From positions 1-64,000 of the forward strand of contig JAQXEU010000022.1 of assembly GCA_029250685.1 (NCBI GenBank): a DNA stretch of 64,000 nt, given 5' to 3'. Below are positions 40,895 through 52,351 of this stretch, in pieces. Positions within the stretch are counted from its first letter, which is position 1; the number at the start of each line of letters is the position of its first letter. The DNA comes from Polaribacter sp. Its GTDB lineage: Bacteria; Bacteroidota; Bacteroidia; Flavobacteriales; Flavobacteriaceae. The notes beneath the pieces were generated by a model. That model searched no databases and was not told the origin of the DNA. It was given only the letters and a program-made list of their open reading frames with translations. A program made the position numbers and the translations under genes.

Positions 40895-43381
40895 TTATTT
40901 CTTTTTTGGATTGTCTCTATTCATCTCTGTAATATCTACACTTGTAGCTTCAACTCCTAAAAAGAATTTACTAAAGTGATCTGCGCGTAACCAGAAAGAA
41001 TATTCTGTCATGTTACCAAATCCGTGACGTTGTCCTGGCATTAACATAAATTTAAAACGCTTATTCGCTTTAATTAATTCGTTTGCCATTCTAATTGTTC
41101 CTGCAGGATGTACATTGTTATCAACATCACCATGAATCAACATTAAATTACCTTTTAGGTTATTTGCTAACGATTGATTGTAATCAATTTTATATTTATA
41201 AGTCGATTTTCCTTTGCTATCTATTTCTTCTTTAACTCCGTGATGTGTTTCACTCCACCAAGAATTATAGACTCTATTGTCATGATTTCCTGCAGAAGAA
41301 ACAGCTGCTTTAAAGAAATCTGGATATACTAACATTGCTGCTGTAGACATAAATCCTCCACCAGAATGACCGTAAATTCCAACTTTAGAAATATCAATAT
41401 AATCGTGCTTATTTGCTAATTGCTCAGCAACATATTTTTTATCAGCCAAACCATAATCTCTTAAGTTTCCATATCCGTAGTTATGATACCATTTAGATCG
41501 ATCTGGATGTCCACCACGATTTCCTAAAGTGATTACTAAAAAACCAACTTGTGCCATTCTGTCTAAACGATCCATTCTAAAAGAAAAAGATTTGTTTACA
41601 GATTCTGTTTGAGGTCCAGGATATACATATTCTAATAATGGATATACTTTTGTAGAATCAAAATCGAAAGGCTTATACATTACGCCGTATAAATCTGTAA
41701 TTCCGTCATCTGCTTTTACTTTAAATGGTTCAGGAAATTTATATCCTGTTGCAAATAATTGCGATAAATCTGCCTCTTCTAATTTCATAACTAATCTTCC
41801 GTCAGCAGAACGTAATTCTGATTTTGGAACTGTATTTACTCTTGAAAAGTTGCTTACAAAATACTTATTAGAATCTGACATACTTGTTCTAGAAGTATAA
41901 TCTCCTGGATTCAATGTACGCATTCCAGAGCCATTTAAATTGATTTTATAAGTGTGTGCAAAGTATGGGTCTTGCTTTTTATTTACACCATTTGCTGTAA
42001 AATACAAGGTTTTAGATTTTTCGTCTAATCCAGCAAATCCAGCTACATGATAATCTCCATTTGTAACTTGATTCTTCAATTTTCCATTCGCGTCATACAA
42101 GTAAAAATGTGCCCAGCCATCACGTTCTGCCCAATGTAACATTTCTGTTTCATTATTGAATAAAATTAACGGTCTAGATTCAATATACGTGTTAAAACGT
42201 TCTTCAATTAAAACTTTAGATTTACCCGTTTCTAAATCAGCTACACAGATATCGTATTTTTTACGATCTCTACTGATTACGCTATAATATAATTTTCCTT
42301 TTTTTGATAACAATAAAGAAGGTTTAAAAAGATCATCTCTGCTAGATTGTTTTGATGGTGCTCTAAATACTGATACACTTTGTTGTTTGATTGTATCTAA
42401 TGCTACATTTACTATTCTTTTTGATGAAATATCAAAAATCATTAGTTCGTTTTTAGAAAACTCTGGTTCTCCAGGCATGTGATATTTATACGTTTCTAAA
42501 ACTGGTCTTTTACTTGACACAGAATTAATAACCCATAAATCTTTAATTTTTCTTGAGTCAGATTTTTGAAAAACGAATTTTTTAGAATCATGAGACCAAG
42601 TTCCCCAAAGACCTTTACGATTATCTTTGTTTTTAAGTTTCGTTTCGTTGTTTTCGCCTCTTCCACCACCGCCGTAACCGTAGTTTTCAACTCCATCTTT
42701 TGTCCATTGGTTCTCAACAATTGTTGAATCTTTTTCGTCTTTAACTGCTTTTAAGAAGTTTGCTTTATCCATCCAAAAAACGTTAAAGTTTTTAGAGTAT
42801 AATACGATAGAACTATCTGGTGCAACATTTGCCCAACGTTTCCATTTTCTTTCATCTTTTTTATTGTCGATAATGGTTAATCCGTTACCACCTAACCTGT
42901 ATTCTAAGTGATATACTTTCTTCTCCATTTTAGGTTTTCCTTTTTTGGCTTTTTTATCCTTTTTACCTTTTTCTTTTTCATCAACTTTAGGAACTTCTTC
43001 TGTTGCCGTTACTCTAAAGCGAATTGCTGTTTCAGCTTCATTAAATTTGAAAGAAAATCTTGGCAAATGTTGTCCATCATAAGGATCTTTAGTGATTTCT
43101 GTTAACCACTTTGCCATTTTAACGTTATCAAAAAGTTTTTTTCTTGTTTTTTTATCTGCATCAACGATGTAATAGTTTGCTCCGTCTGAAGTTTTGTATT
43201 GATACCAAAAACGATTTCCTTTTTTAAGCCAATGTGGGCTAACTGATGTTGAATGTACTAGTTTGGCTAAGTTTTTAGGCGAATATTTTGCTGCTTGTCT
43301 GTAGTTTGGTTTTGGAGTTTCTTGTGCAAATGAGATGCTAGAAACAAATACAAAAAGCAATAGTAGTGCGCTTTTTTTCAT
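40895..43381 (-). CDS. Prolyl oligopeptidase-family (S9, DPP IV-like) peptidase
   Basis: This 828-residue secreted serine peptidase has a signal peptide (MKKSALLLLFVFVSSISFAQ) and a beta-propeller N-terminal domain with a Lys-rich insertion (EKEKGKKDKKAKKGKPKMEK in part). The C-terminal alpha/beta hydrolase domain has Ser in GIYGHSGGGFMS, Asp in LIHGDVDNNVHP and His in MPGQRHGFG. It would remove dipeptides from periplasmic peptides. The poly-Lys insertion in the propeller is low-complexity and of unknown role. Confidence 0.93.
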   Translation of the reverse strand: MKKSALLLLFVFVSSISFAQETPKPNYRQAAKYSPKNLAKLVHSTSVSPHWLKKGNRFWYQYKTSDGANYYIVDADKKTRKKLFDNVKMAKWLTEITKDPYDGQHLPRFSFKFNEAETAIRFRVTATEEVPKVDEKEKGKKDKKAKKGKPKMEKKVYHLEYRLGGNGLTIIDNKKDERKWKRWANVAPDSSIVLYSKNFNVFWMDKANFLKAVKDEKDSTIVENQWTKDGVENYGYGGGGRGENNETKLKNKDNRKGLWGTWSHDSKKFVFQKSDSRKIKDLWVINSVSSKRPVLETYKYHMPGEPEFSKNELMIFDISSKRIVNVALDTIKQQSVSVFRAPSKQSSRDDLFKPSLLLSKKGKLYYSVISRDRKKYDICVADLETGKSKVLIEERFNTYIESRPLILFNNETEMLHWAERDGWAHFYLYDANGKLKNQVTNGDYHVAGFAGLDEKSKTLYFTANGVNKKQDPYFAHTYKINLNGSGMRTLNPGDYTSRTSMSDSNKYFVSNFSRVNTVPKSELRSADGRLVMKLEEADLSQLFATGYKFPEPFKVKADDGITDLYGVMYKPFDFDSTKVYPLLEYVYPGPQTESVNKSFSFRMDRLDRMAQVGFLVITLGNRGGHPDRSKWYHNYGYGNLRDYGLADKKYVAEQLANKHDYIDISKVGIYGHSGGGFMSTAAMLVYPDFFKAAVSSAGNHDNRVYNSWWSETHHGVKEEIDSKGKSTYKYKIDYNQSLANNLKGNLMLIHGDVDNNVHPAGTIRMANELIKANKRFKFMLMPGQRHGFGNMTEYSFWLRADHFSKFFLGVEATSVDITEMNRDNPKKK

Positions 43382-43485
43382 GATTTAATTGTTTGGTTTA
43401 TAGATATAAAAGCTAAAGTTCTTTAAAAGAAATAAGATATCAAACTTTAAAGAGAATTATTTCTTGAATTTTAACATTAAAGCAT

Positions 43486-43517
43486 AAAAAAAGTCCTCAT
43501 TAAATGAGGACTTTTTT
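43486..43517. terminator. Terminator of the atpDC operon
   Basis: AAAAAAGTCCTCAT and ATGAGGACTTTTTT flank a TAA loop. On the minus strand it lies about 20 bases after the atpC stop. Confidence 0.85.
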
Positions 43518-43536
43518 ATTTTATATCTAATTAAAA

Positions 43537-43824
43537 TTAGTCGGCCAATAAAATTACTTTATTGTCTTTCATTTCAATAGTTCCAGAATTAATTACTAAT
43601 GTTAAAACTTTATCATCATCTGCATGAGGAACTAGTTTATCACTTAATTCATTTAACTCTAAATGCTCTTGAGTGTGAATTTGAACTGTTCCTTTCTTTA
43701 GTATAGAAACAATTGGTGCGTGATTATTCAACATTTGAAATTCTCCATTTACTCCAGGTACTGATATTGAATCAATTTCTGATGAAAATAAAATAGCTTC
43801 TGGTGTTACAATTTCTAAAAACAT
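43537..43824 (-). CDS. atpC: F1F0 ATP synthase epsilon subunit
   Basis: This 95-residue protein contains the N-terminal beta-sandwich of the epsilon subunit (LEIVTPEAILFSSEIDSISV, GVNGEFQMLNNHAPIVSILK). It lacks the C-terminal helical domain of the E. coli protein, as is common in Bacteroidetes. It couples rotation of the central stalk to catalysis. It lies 14 bases after atpD. Confidence 0.95.
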   Translation of the reverse strand: MFLEIVTPEAILFSSEIDSISVPGVNGEFQMLNNHAPIVSILKKGTVQIHTQEHLELNELSDKLVPHADDDKVLTLVINSGTIEMKDNKVILLAD

Positions 43825-43838
43825 AATTCTTTAGTTTT

Positions 43839-45362
<1,524 letters not shown>

Positions 45363-45393
45363 TTAATGTTAGTTATTTTATTTTGTGGTTTTT

Positions 45394-45420
45394 ACCCTTC
45401 TTTTTCAGGGTGCAAAGATA
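45394..45420 (-). promoter_or_regulatory. atpD -7 box and leader hairpin
   Basis: On the minus strand TATCTTTG (45413-45420) is followed closely by a hairpin with arms ACCCT and AGGGT around an 8-base A-rich loop (45394-45411). The hairpin would form at or near the 5' end of the transcript, where it could stabilise the mRNA. Confidence 0.45.
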
Positions 45421-45517
45421 ATTATAATTAATGTAAAATTAAAAACCTTTCGAGTCTTTTTTACAATGAAAAAACTATTGGTTTAAATATTAAAAGTGAA
45501 AAAAAATTAGAGTAATA

Positions 45518-45549
45518 AAAAAAGCCTCATACAATGTATGAGGCTTTAA
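45518..45549 (-). terminator. Terminator of the ompA-like gene
   Basis: AAAGCCTCATAC (45521-45532) pairs with GTATGAGGCTTT (45536-45547) around AAT. The T-run follows on the minus strand. Confidence 0.82.
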
Positions 45550-45567
45550 TTTTATTATAGTTTGTAA

Positions 45568-46920
45568 TTATTTCAAGTTAGAAACTTTAATAACAACTCT
45601 TCTATTTGTAGCTCTTCCAGATCTCGTTTTGTTATCTGCTAATGGATATAACTCTCCGAATCCACCAGCTTCTAATCGACTATTGTCAATTCCTTTTTTA
45701 ACTAGGTAATCTCTAACAGATAATGCTCTTTTTTCAGAAACTCTTAAGTTTGTCGCTTCTGTTCCTGTACTATCAGTATGTCCTTCAATTATAAAGTTAG
45801 CTTTAGGGAATTGGTTCATAATAGCAACAACATTGTCTAACTGCTCTGAACCACCTTTTTTGAAAGATGTTCTTCCTGAGTTAAATAAGATTGCTTTAGC
45901 TGCCATGTTAATTGATTGAGTAGCAGCGTCTGTAATTACAGGCTCTGGACATCCGTTATTAGAAGCAGGTCCTGCTTCATTAACACAATTATCATCTTTA
46001 TCTAAAACACCATCACCATCAGTATCAGGCCAAGGACATCCTCCGTTAGCTGCAGGTCCTGCAACATTTGGACAGTTATCATCTTTATTTACAACACCAT
46101 CACCATCTGAATCTGGACAACCTCTGTTTGCAGAAGATCCTTTTTCATTTGGACACATATCGTCTTTATCAGCAATTCCATCGCCATCAGCATCTGGACA
46201 TCCGTTTAATGCAGCTAAACCAGCAGTGTTTGGACAAGAATCTTTAGAATCTTGGATTCCATCACCATCAGCATCTGGACAACCATTGAAAGCCTCTAAA
46301 CCAGCAACATCTGGACAAGAATCTTTTTTATCAACAACTCCGTCACCATCAGTATCTACTGCACCGAATCTGTAAACAACTCCAACAGAATGTTGGAAAT
46401 GATCAGCACCATCGTCTCCAAAACTACGTTTAGCACCAGATTGGAAGTTAATTCCATATTGTTCGTTAATCCAAGAAGTGAAACCAGCTCCAATATTCAT
46501 TGTTAAAGCTTTACCTCCGTATAAATGGTTAATACCAAAACCAGCGTAAATATATGGATCAAAGTATTGGCTCGTAGAACCAAAAAGTTTTTCTGACCAT
46601 CTATTTACATCATACTTTACATTTGCATCAGCAGCAATATATGTTGCTCCATTAATTTTATTAAATGACCCAGCTAATTGAAGCGTAAATCCTTCTTTAT
46701 AATATCTTTCAGCAGTAATTCTTGGAACACCAAATTCCCAATCACTTAATCCAATATAATCTTTAACGATATCACCAAATCCGGCATTACCACGAATATC
46801 AACCATATTAAATCCTAAACTAACTGCCCAAGGATTATCAGAATCCTGAGCGTTTACATTAGAGACCATCGCTAATGTAAATAAAGCTATCACAGCTATT
46901 TTTAAATGTTTCATTATCAA
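45568..46920 (-). CDS. OmpA-family protein with thrombospondin type 3 repeats
   Basis: This 450-residue protein has a signal peptide ([23 protein letters not shown]), an N-terminal beta-barrel-like domain of about 170 residues and then about five calcium-binding TSP3 repeats ([20 protein letters not shown] type, spaced about 24 residues). A C-terminal OmpA peptidoglycan-binding domain follows ([20 protein letters not shown], ending [12 protein letters not shown]). It tethers the outer membrane to peptidoglycan. The perfect promoter upstream suggests high expression. The track-equivalent start includes MIM; the ATG giving MKHLK is equally likely. Confidence 0.95.
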   Translation of the reverse strand: MIMKHLKIAVIALFTLAMVSNVNAQDSDNPWAVSLGFNMVDIRGNAGFGDIVKDYIGLSDWEFGVPRITAERYYKEGFTLQLAGSFNKINGATYIAADANVKYDVNRWSEKLFGSTSQYFDPYIYAGFGINHLYGGKALTMNIGAGFTSWINEQYGINFQSGAKRSFGDDGADHFQHSVGVVYRFGAVDTDGDGVVDKKDSCPDVAGLEAFNGCPDADGDGIQDSKDSCPNTAGLAALNGCPDADGDGIADKDDMCPNEKGSSANRGCPDSDGDGVVNKDDNCPNVAGPAANGGCPWPDTDGDGVLDKDDNCVNEAGPASNNGCPEPVITDAATQSINMAAKAILFNSGRTSFKKGGSEQLDNVVAIMNQFPKANFIIEGHTDSTGTEATNLRVSEKRALSVRDYLVKKGIDNSRLEAGGFGELYPLADNKTRSGRATNRRVVIKVSNLK

Positions 46921-46952
46921 ATTTTTAAATTAAAAGTTCTTTATATAAGATA

Positions 46953-46983
46953 CAAATGTAACTTGTTCAAGTTTATTTACAAA
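46953..46983 (-). promoter_or_regulatory. Consensus promoter of the ompA-like gene
   Basis: On the minus strand TTTG (46980-46983), a 19-base spacer and TACATTTG (46953-46960) give an exact fit to the Bacteroidetes TTTG-N19-TAnnTTTG promoter. It is the best match noticed in the window, about 33 bases upstream of the start. Confidence 0.75.
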
Positions 46984-47029
46984 GATTTTTTGTAAAAAAA
47001 ACAAAAAAACAGCATTCAATTGTAAGTGT

Positions 47030-48223
47030 TTATATGACTTTCAGTAATCTCCCAACCTTAATAAACGCATTAATTGCTTTATCTAAGTGCTCTTTATTAT
47101 GTGCTGCAGATAACTGTACTCGAATCCTTGCTTTTTCTTTTGGTACAACTGGAAAAAAGAAACCTATTACATAAATTCCTTCTTCTAACAGCATGTTAGC
47201 CATTGTTTGAGAAAGTTTTGCGTCATATAGCATTACAGGAACAATCGCTGCATCCGCACCAACCAAATCAAAACCGGCATTTTCCATTTCTGTTCTGAAA
47301 TAATTAGTGTTCCATTCTAATTTATCACGAAGTGAAGTGTCTGCAGAAATCATTTCAAAAACTTTTAAAGATGCACCTACAATTGCTGGCGCCAAAGAAT
47401 TGGAAAACAAATACGGGCGAGAACGTTGACGTAAAATTTCAATTATTTCTTTTTTACCTGTTGTATAGCCACCCATTGCACCACCTAAAGCTTTTCCAAA
47501 AGTTCCTGTTACAATATCAACACGCCCAATAACGTTTTTCAACTCAACAGTTCCTCTTCCTGTCTTTCCAATAAATCCAGTAGCGTGACATTCATCAACC
47601 ATTACTAGTGCATCATATTTATCTGCTAAATCACAAATCTCATCCAATTTAGCAACAATTCCATCCATAGAGAAAACACCATCAGTAACGATAATTTTAA
47701 AACGATGATTTTGTTTATTCGCTTCTATAAGTTGATTCTCTAGAGCTTTCATGTCATTATTATCATAACGGTAACGCGCTGCTTTACATAAACGAACTCC
47801 GTCTATAATAGAAGCGTGATTTAAACTATCAGAAATAATTGCATCTTCTTTTGTTAATAAAGGCTCAAAAACACCACCATTTGCATCAAAAGCTGCTGCA
47901 TATAATATAGTGTCCTCAGTTTGATAAAACTCAGCAACTTTAGCCTCTAATTCTTTATGAATATCTTGAGTTCCACAAATAAAACGAACAGACGACATTC
48001 CAAAACCATGGGTATCCATCGTATCTTTTGCTGCTTGAATAACTTCTGGGTGATTTGACAACCCCAAATAATTATTTGCACAAAAATTAATTACTTCTTC
48101 GCCAGTTGAAATTTTTATTACAGCATCTTGAGATGATGTAATAATTCGCTCAGACTTATACAATCCTGCATCTTTAATTTCTTGTAATTCTTGCTGTAAT
48201 TGTTCTTTTATGTTTCCGTACAT
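47030..48223 (-). CDS. kbl: Glycine C-acetyltransferase (2-amino-3-ketobutyrate CoA ligase)
   Basis: This 397-residue PLP enzyme of the alpha-oxoamine synthase family joins glycine and acetyl-CoA in threonine degradation, run in reverse. The PLP lysine is in [15 protein letters not shown], the PLP-aspartate in [10 protein letters not shown], and the N-terminal [15 protein letters not shown] is typical. Length matches Kbl rather than BioF or HemA. No threonine dehydrogenase gene is adjacent. A TAACTTTG -7 box (48262-48269, minus strand) overlaps the end of the upstream helicase gene. Confidence 0.95.
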   Translation of the reverse strand: MYGNIKEQLQQELQEIKDAGLYKSERIITSSQDAVIKISTGEEVINFCANNYLGLSNHPEVIQAAKDTMDTHGFGMSSVRFICGTQDIHKELEAKVAEFYQTEDTILYAAAFDANGGVFEPLLTKEDAIISDSLNHASIIDGVRLCKAARYRYDNNDMKALENQLIEANKQNHRFKIIVTDGVFSMDGIVAKLDEICDLADKYDALVMVDECHATGFIGKTGRGTVELKNVIGRVDIVTGTFGKALGGAMGGYTTGKKEIIEILRQRSRPYLFSNSLAPAIVGASLKVFEMISADTSLRDKLEWNTNYFRTEMENAGFDLVGADAAIVPVMLYDAKLSQTMANMLLEEGIYVIGFFFPVVPKEKARIRVQLSAAHNKEHLDKAINAFIKVGRLLKVI

Positions 48224-48266
48224 TATATATAGGTTATAATTTTTTTAAAGTTTTAAATGCGCAAAG

Positions 48267-51200
48267 TTAAGAAACTTCTTCAATCAAAATTTGTTCATTA
48301 ACATATATGAGTAGTTTTTTTACTACTTTTATTTGCATTGATGACAATACATCTTCATATGTTATTAATTGTTGATGATGTTCTTTTGAAGGTTTTCCTG
48401 TCTTATAATCAACAATAACTGCTTCATTTTGTTGATTAAACACCAGTCTATCCGGAATAAAAACATGATTTTCTTTTGATACAATTTCTCGTTCATTAAA
48501 AACAATTACCTGATCAGAAAAGTAGTTTATTAACTTCGGATGATTTACAATATCAAAAAGCATTTTCTTTATTTTAATAACATTTTCCGAATTCAAAAAC
48601 CCTTCCTGAAAATACTGCTGAACAACTTTTTCAATATCCTCTTTTAAAATAACTTTCGACAACATTTCGTGTACTAAGTTTCCATATTCGATTGCTTTTC
48701 CTTGTTCAGTTTCCCAAAGTTTTGATGAGTTTGCAACCATAAAAATATTATGCTCATGCCAAGGACTACTGATAAATTCTTTCTGAATTACTGAACTAGA
48801 AGTTACTGTTTCTGCTTTACTAACTTTCTTTTTATCACCAAAAGTGTATTTTAATTTATCATTAGACCATTTTCCACTTTCTTTTAGAAAATTAATCAAA
48901 ACTCCAGAAGTAGAATTTGTATTTACTACTTCTCTTGCATTGATGTTTTTCTCAGTTATCACATATAATTGCTCAACAGACCTTGTTAAAGCAACGTACA
49001 ATAAATTAAAATTATCTAACTCTAATTCTTCTCGTTGATGTTTGTAAATCTCTGCTCCTTTATCTCCAATATATTTTATACTTGAATGAGAATCAATCAA
49101 TAATTCGTCAAAACTCTCAAATTGTTCTGAGGGTAAGTTTTGTAACCAAGATTTTGGGTTTATTTGTCGATAAATTTCTATATCATAAGGAAAGATTACA
49201 ATAGGGAATTCCAACCCTTTCGATTTATGAATTGTCATAATTTGAACCGCATTTTCTGCTTTTGGCGCAACAATACTCAGTTTGTCTTTTTTCAAACTCC
49301 AAAAATCTAAAAACTGCTGAATACTAGTTCCTTTCTTTTGCTGCTCAAAAACGACGTCTAAGAAAAACTGAATATATGCATCAGATTCTTCAGCCAATTT
49401 AAAAGCCCTAATAATTTCTTCAATCTGTTCGTAAAATGGAAGTTTTGAGAAATTCTCAACATCAAATTGTATCGTATATTCCGAAATCCTTTCGAAGAAA
49501 TTAACTTCATTTTTAATGTCAAAAGAAGCGATAAAACTATGTTTATCGTTTTTAATTTTCAAATGATCATGTAAGAAATAAGAAATATTTAGCCAAGTTT
49601 CTTGGTCTTTTGGGTGTTGAATAGCTTGTAATAAGTCAATAATGAAATTTACTTTTTCGCTATTCTGAATCAACAAGGTTTCTGACGAAATAATTTCAAT
49701 TCCTTGTTCTGATAAGTAGTTTGCAACCGAAACTCCCTCTTTTTTTCGCCTAACTAAAACACATACATCTTTTCTTGGAAAATCAGCCTCTAAATTGATA
49801 ATCGTTTCATAAACCTTCTTAGCATATCTTATATCGTTTTCCTCTTTGTTATCTTCTTTCTCAAGGAAATCAATCGATACAAATCCGCCTTTTTTTTGTG
49901 TTGTGTTTTGTTTATTTCCATCAACAAATAGTTGTTGATACAATGGGTTTTGAAAACATCCAGAAACGAATTGAAAAAACGAATTATTAAAGTCGATTAT
50001 TTCACTATAACTTCTAAAATTTGTTTCCAATCCTTTTACCTCTTTTTGCACTTGAAACGGATTAGAAATTCGTTCGTTTTGTTCATCAGACCCCAATTTT
50101 ATAAACTGCTCTGCTTTTCCGCCACGCCAACGGTAAATTGCTTGTTTTCCATCACCAACCAACAGCAGATTACTTTTTTCTTGCGCCAATGCATTTTCTA
50201 TTAACGGAATTAAATTTTGCCATTGTAAAATGGATGTATCTTGCATTTCATCAATAAAATAATACATGAATTTTTGACCGATTCTTTCATAAATAAAAGG
50301 CGCTGGTTCTTCTTTGATATTGTTAGAAATTAACTGATTAAATTCTGAAATTAATTGAATATTATTCTCTTCTTTTATCGTAGTTAATTCTGAATTTACT
50401 TTCGTTAAAACCGCTAACGGAATGATGCTTTTTAAAGCTAATTTATTTAAAGTTTGTTGTTGATATAATTGTTCAGATTCGTTATACAATTGAAGAATTT
50501 CTGGTAAAATTTCTTCAATATTCGCTTTGATTTCGTCTGATTTTGATTTCGCGTAAAACATATTTTCTTCGATTCGAAGTTTGAGTTTTGATGCATCAAA
50601 AAACTTTGCTTTTTCAATTGTTTTTAAAGACAAAAAATGCTTCGGAATTAACGAGTAATAAAAATCATTATGCTTTAAATTTTTAGAATCAATTAAAGCT
50701 AATCCTTCTTCGCTAATTTCAATAAAACGCTTTTCTAATTCTTTTTGATGTTGTGATAATTTCTTTTTTAAAGAAGTAAAATCACTTATCGTTTTTGAGT
50801 TTAATTTTTTAAAGTGCTTTGCATCCTCATCTTTCAATAAAATCTTTGCAAATTCATTTAAATCTCTAGAAATATCCCAAGATTTATCTTCTTTCGTTTT
50901 GTCTAAAGAATACTCAATTAACGTATTTGTAATGTCGTTTTCTACACCAATTTTAGATATCAAAACATCAACCGCTAAAGATAATAACGTATCTGAATCT
51001 AACTCAACTTCAAAGTTTAAATTTAGTCCTAAATCAAACGCAAAACTTTTAATTATCTTGTGTGTAAAACTATCAATTGTGGTAATTGCAAAAGCGCTAT
51101 AGTTTTGTAAAATAGCTTCTAAAATTAAACTACTTCTTTTCTGAATTGTAATTGTATCAAGTGTGGTTTCTTTTTGTAACTTCAAGAACAAATCGTTCTT

Positions 51201-51410
51201 TTTTCCCTCTGAAAAACACTGCAAATTATCCAACACGCGTTCTTTCATTTCAGAAGCCGCTTTGTTTGTAAAAGTTATGGCCAAGATTTTCTGAAACACA
51301 AATCTGTCGTCAGATTGCAACACAACTTTTAAATATTCTTTTACAAGCGTAAATGTTTTTCCACTTCCTGCGGATGCATTATAAACCTGAAAATTGGATG
51401 TCGTTTGCAA
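48267..51410 (-). CDS. UvrD-type helicase with RecB-like nuclease (AddA/RecB-like)
   Basis: This 1047-residue protein has superfamily 1 helicase motifs: Walker A NASAGSGKTFTLVKEYL, motif Ia ITFTNKAASEM, motif II FYFIDEMQDTSILQW-like sequence, motif III LLVGDGKQAIYRWRGG, motif V VQIMTIHKSKGLEFPIVIFP and motif VI LYVALTRS. A C-terminal PD-(D/E)XK nuclease carries H in YGNLVHEML and the signature IPDRLVF..VIVDYKTGKP. This is the domain order of AddA/RecB, used for end resection in double-strand break repair. No AddB/RecC-like partner lies next to it in the window. Confidence 0.93.
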   Translation of the reverse strand: MQTTSNFQVYNASAGSGKTFTLVKEYLKVVLQSDDRFVFQKILAITFTNKAASEMKERVLDNLQCFSEGKKNDLFLKLQKETTLDTITIQKRSSLILEAILQNYSAFAITTIDSFTHKIIKSFAFDLGLNLNFEVELDSDTLLSLAVDVLISKIGVENDITNTLIEYSLDKTKEDKSWDISRDLNEFAKILLKDEDAKHFKKLNSKTISDFTSLKKKLSQHQKELEKRFIEISEEGLALIDSKNLKHNDFYYSLIPKHFLSLKTIEKAKFFDASKLKLRIEENMFYAKSKSDEIKANIEEILPEILQLYNESEQLYQQQTLNKLALKSIIPLAVLTKVNSELTTIKEENNIQLISEFNQLISNNIKEEPAPFIYERIGQKFMYYFIDEMQDTSILQWQNLIPLIENALAQEKSNLLLVGDGKQAIYRWRGGKAEQFIKLGSDEQNERISNPFQVQKEVKGLETNFRSYSEIIDFNNSFFQFVSGCFQNPLYQQLFVDGNKQNTTQKKGGFVSIDFLEKEDNKEENDIRYAKKVYETIINLEADFPRKDVCVLVRRKKEGVSVANYLSEQGIEIISSETLLIQNSEKVNFIIDLLQAIQHPKDQETWLNISYFLHDHLKIKNDKHSFIASFDIKNEVNFFERISEYTIQFDVENFSKLPFYEQIEEIIRAFKLAEESDAYIQFFLDVVFEQQKKGTSIQQFLDFWSLKKDKLSIVAPKAENAVQIMTIHKSKGLEFPIVIFPYDIEIYRQINPKSWLQNLPSEQFESFDELLIDSHSSIKYIGDKGAEIYKHQREELELDNFNLLYVALTRSVEQLYVITEKNINAREVVNTNSTSGVLINFLKESGKWSNDKLKYTFGDKKKVSKAETVTSSSVIQKEFISSPWHEHNIFMVANSSKLWETEQGKAIEYGNLVHEMLSKVILKEDIEKVVQQYFQEGFLNSENVIKIKKMLFDIVNHPKLINYFSDQVIVFNEREIVSKENHVFIPDRLVFNQQNEAVIVDYKTGKPSKEHHQQLITYEDVLSSMQIKVVKKLLIYVNEQILIEEVS

Positions 51411-51446
51411 AAAATAGATGTTAAAAATTCCGTTAGCAATTTAACT

Positions 51447-51475
51447 AAAAAAAGATTCCCGCTTTCGCAGGAATC
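51447..51475 (-). terminator. Terminator of the ZIP transporter gene
   Basis: On the minus strand GATTCCTGC, a GAAA tetraloop and GCGGGAATC form a 9-bp stem followed by T7. The wording also resembles a widespread interspersed hairpin in bacterial genomes. Confidence 0.82.
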
Positions 51476-51504
51476 ATAATTATTTTATATAAATAAATTG
51501 TGTC

Positions 51505-52341
51505 TTATCCTAAACCAACATCCAAAGACATCATTACAATAAATCCACCTATAAAACCTAGTGTGGCAATGTCTGTATATTTATCTCTTTGTGTTTCCGG
51601 AATTACTTCTTCTACAACAACAAATATCATTGCGCCAGCTGCAAATGCTAAAGCGTACGGTAAAATTGGCGTAAAAAACGCAACTGCAACAGCTCCTAAA
51701 ACTGCAGCAACTGGCTCTACAACTGCTGATAATTGACCGTACCAAAAGCTTTTAAACCTACTAACTCCTTGTCTTCTTAAGGGCATTGCTACTGCAAATC
51801 CTTCAGGAAAATTCTGAATCCCGATTCCAATTGCCAATGAGATTGCAGCAATAATCATTTCTGTTTGTTCTACACCAACTAGGGTTGATGCTGCTCCAAA
51901 TAAAACTCCAACGGCTAATCCTTCAGGAATATTATGCAACGTAATAGCCAACGTTAATAAGGTGGTTTTATGCCATTCTGTTTTTACTCCTTCTGCTTCA
52001 CTTTCTTTAAAATTAATGTGTAAATGTGGTAAAATTTTATCCATTCCGAACAATGCCAAAGCACCCAATCCAAAACCAATTGCAGATGGAATTACTTTTA
52101 CAAATCCTTCACCAGGACTATTTTCAATTGCTGGTGCTAACAAACTCCAAAAACTTGCCGCTACCATAACTCCTCCTGTAAAACCTAACATTCCGTCTAA
52201 AACAGCTCTGTTTAATTTTTTGAAAAAGAAAACTAAACTTGCTCCTAAAGCAGTTAATCCCCAAGTAAATAATGATGCATATAATGCTGCCCAAATTGGG
52301 TTTTCTTTTGCAAATACAACGATTTGATCAAATGTGCTCAT
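51505..52341 (-). CDS. ZIP-family metal transporter (ZupT-like)
   Basis: This 278-residue inner-membrane protein has eight hydrophobic segments and the ZIP metal-site motifs in helix IV (TLAITLHNIPEGLAVGVLFG) and helix V (IGIQNFPEGFAVAMPL). It imports divalent metals such as Zn, Fe or Mn. It follows the DtxR/MntR-type regulator by 10 bases in the same direction, so it is probably the regulator's target and shares its transcript. Confidence 0.93.
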   Translation of the reverse strand: MSTFDQIVVFAKENPIWAALYASLFTWGLTALGASLVFFFKKLNRAVLDGMLGFTGGVMVAASFWSLLAPAIENSPGEGFVKVIPSAIGFGLGALALFGMDKILPHLHINFKESEAEGVKTEWHKTTLLTLAITLHNIPEGLAVGVLFGAASTLVGVEQTEMIIAAISLAIGIGIQNFPEGFAVAMPLRRQGVSRFKSFWYGQLSAVVEPVAAVLGAVAVAFFTPILPYALAFAAGAMIFVVVEEVIPETQRDKYTDIATLGFIGGFIVMMSLDVGLG

Positions 52342-52351
52342 GATTTTTTAT

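Noticed and set aside
42910..42985. Low-complexity A/T tract in the DPP IV-like gene as a mobile insertion
   Set aside because: It encodes a Lys-rich loop in frame with no repeats at its edges; simple sequence expansion is enough.
45960..46380. Tandem repeats in the ompA-like gene as a possible CRISPR or satellite
   Set aside because: They are codon-periodic TSP3 protein repeats (DxDGDGxxDxxDxCP) inside an open frame.
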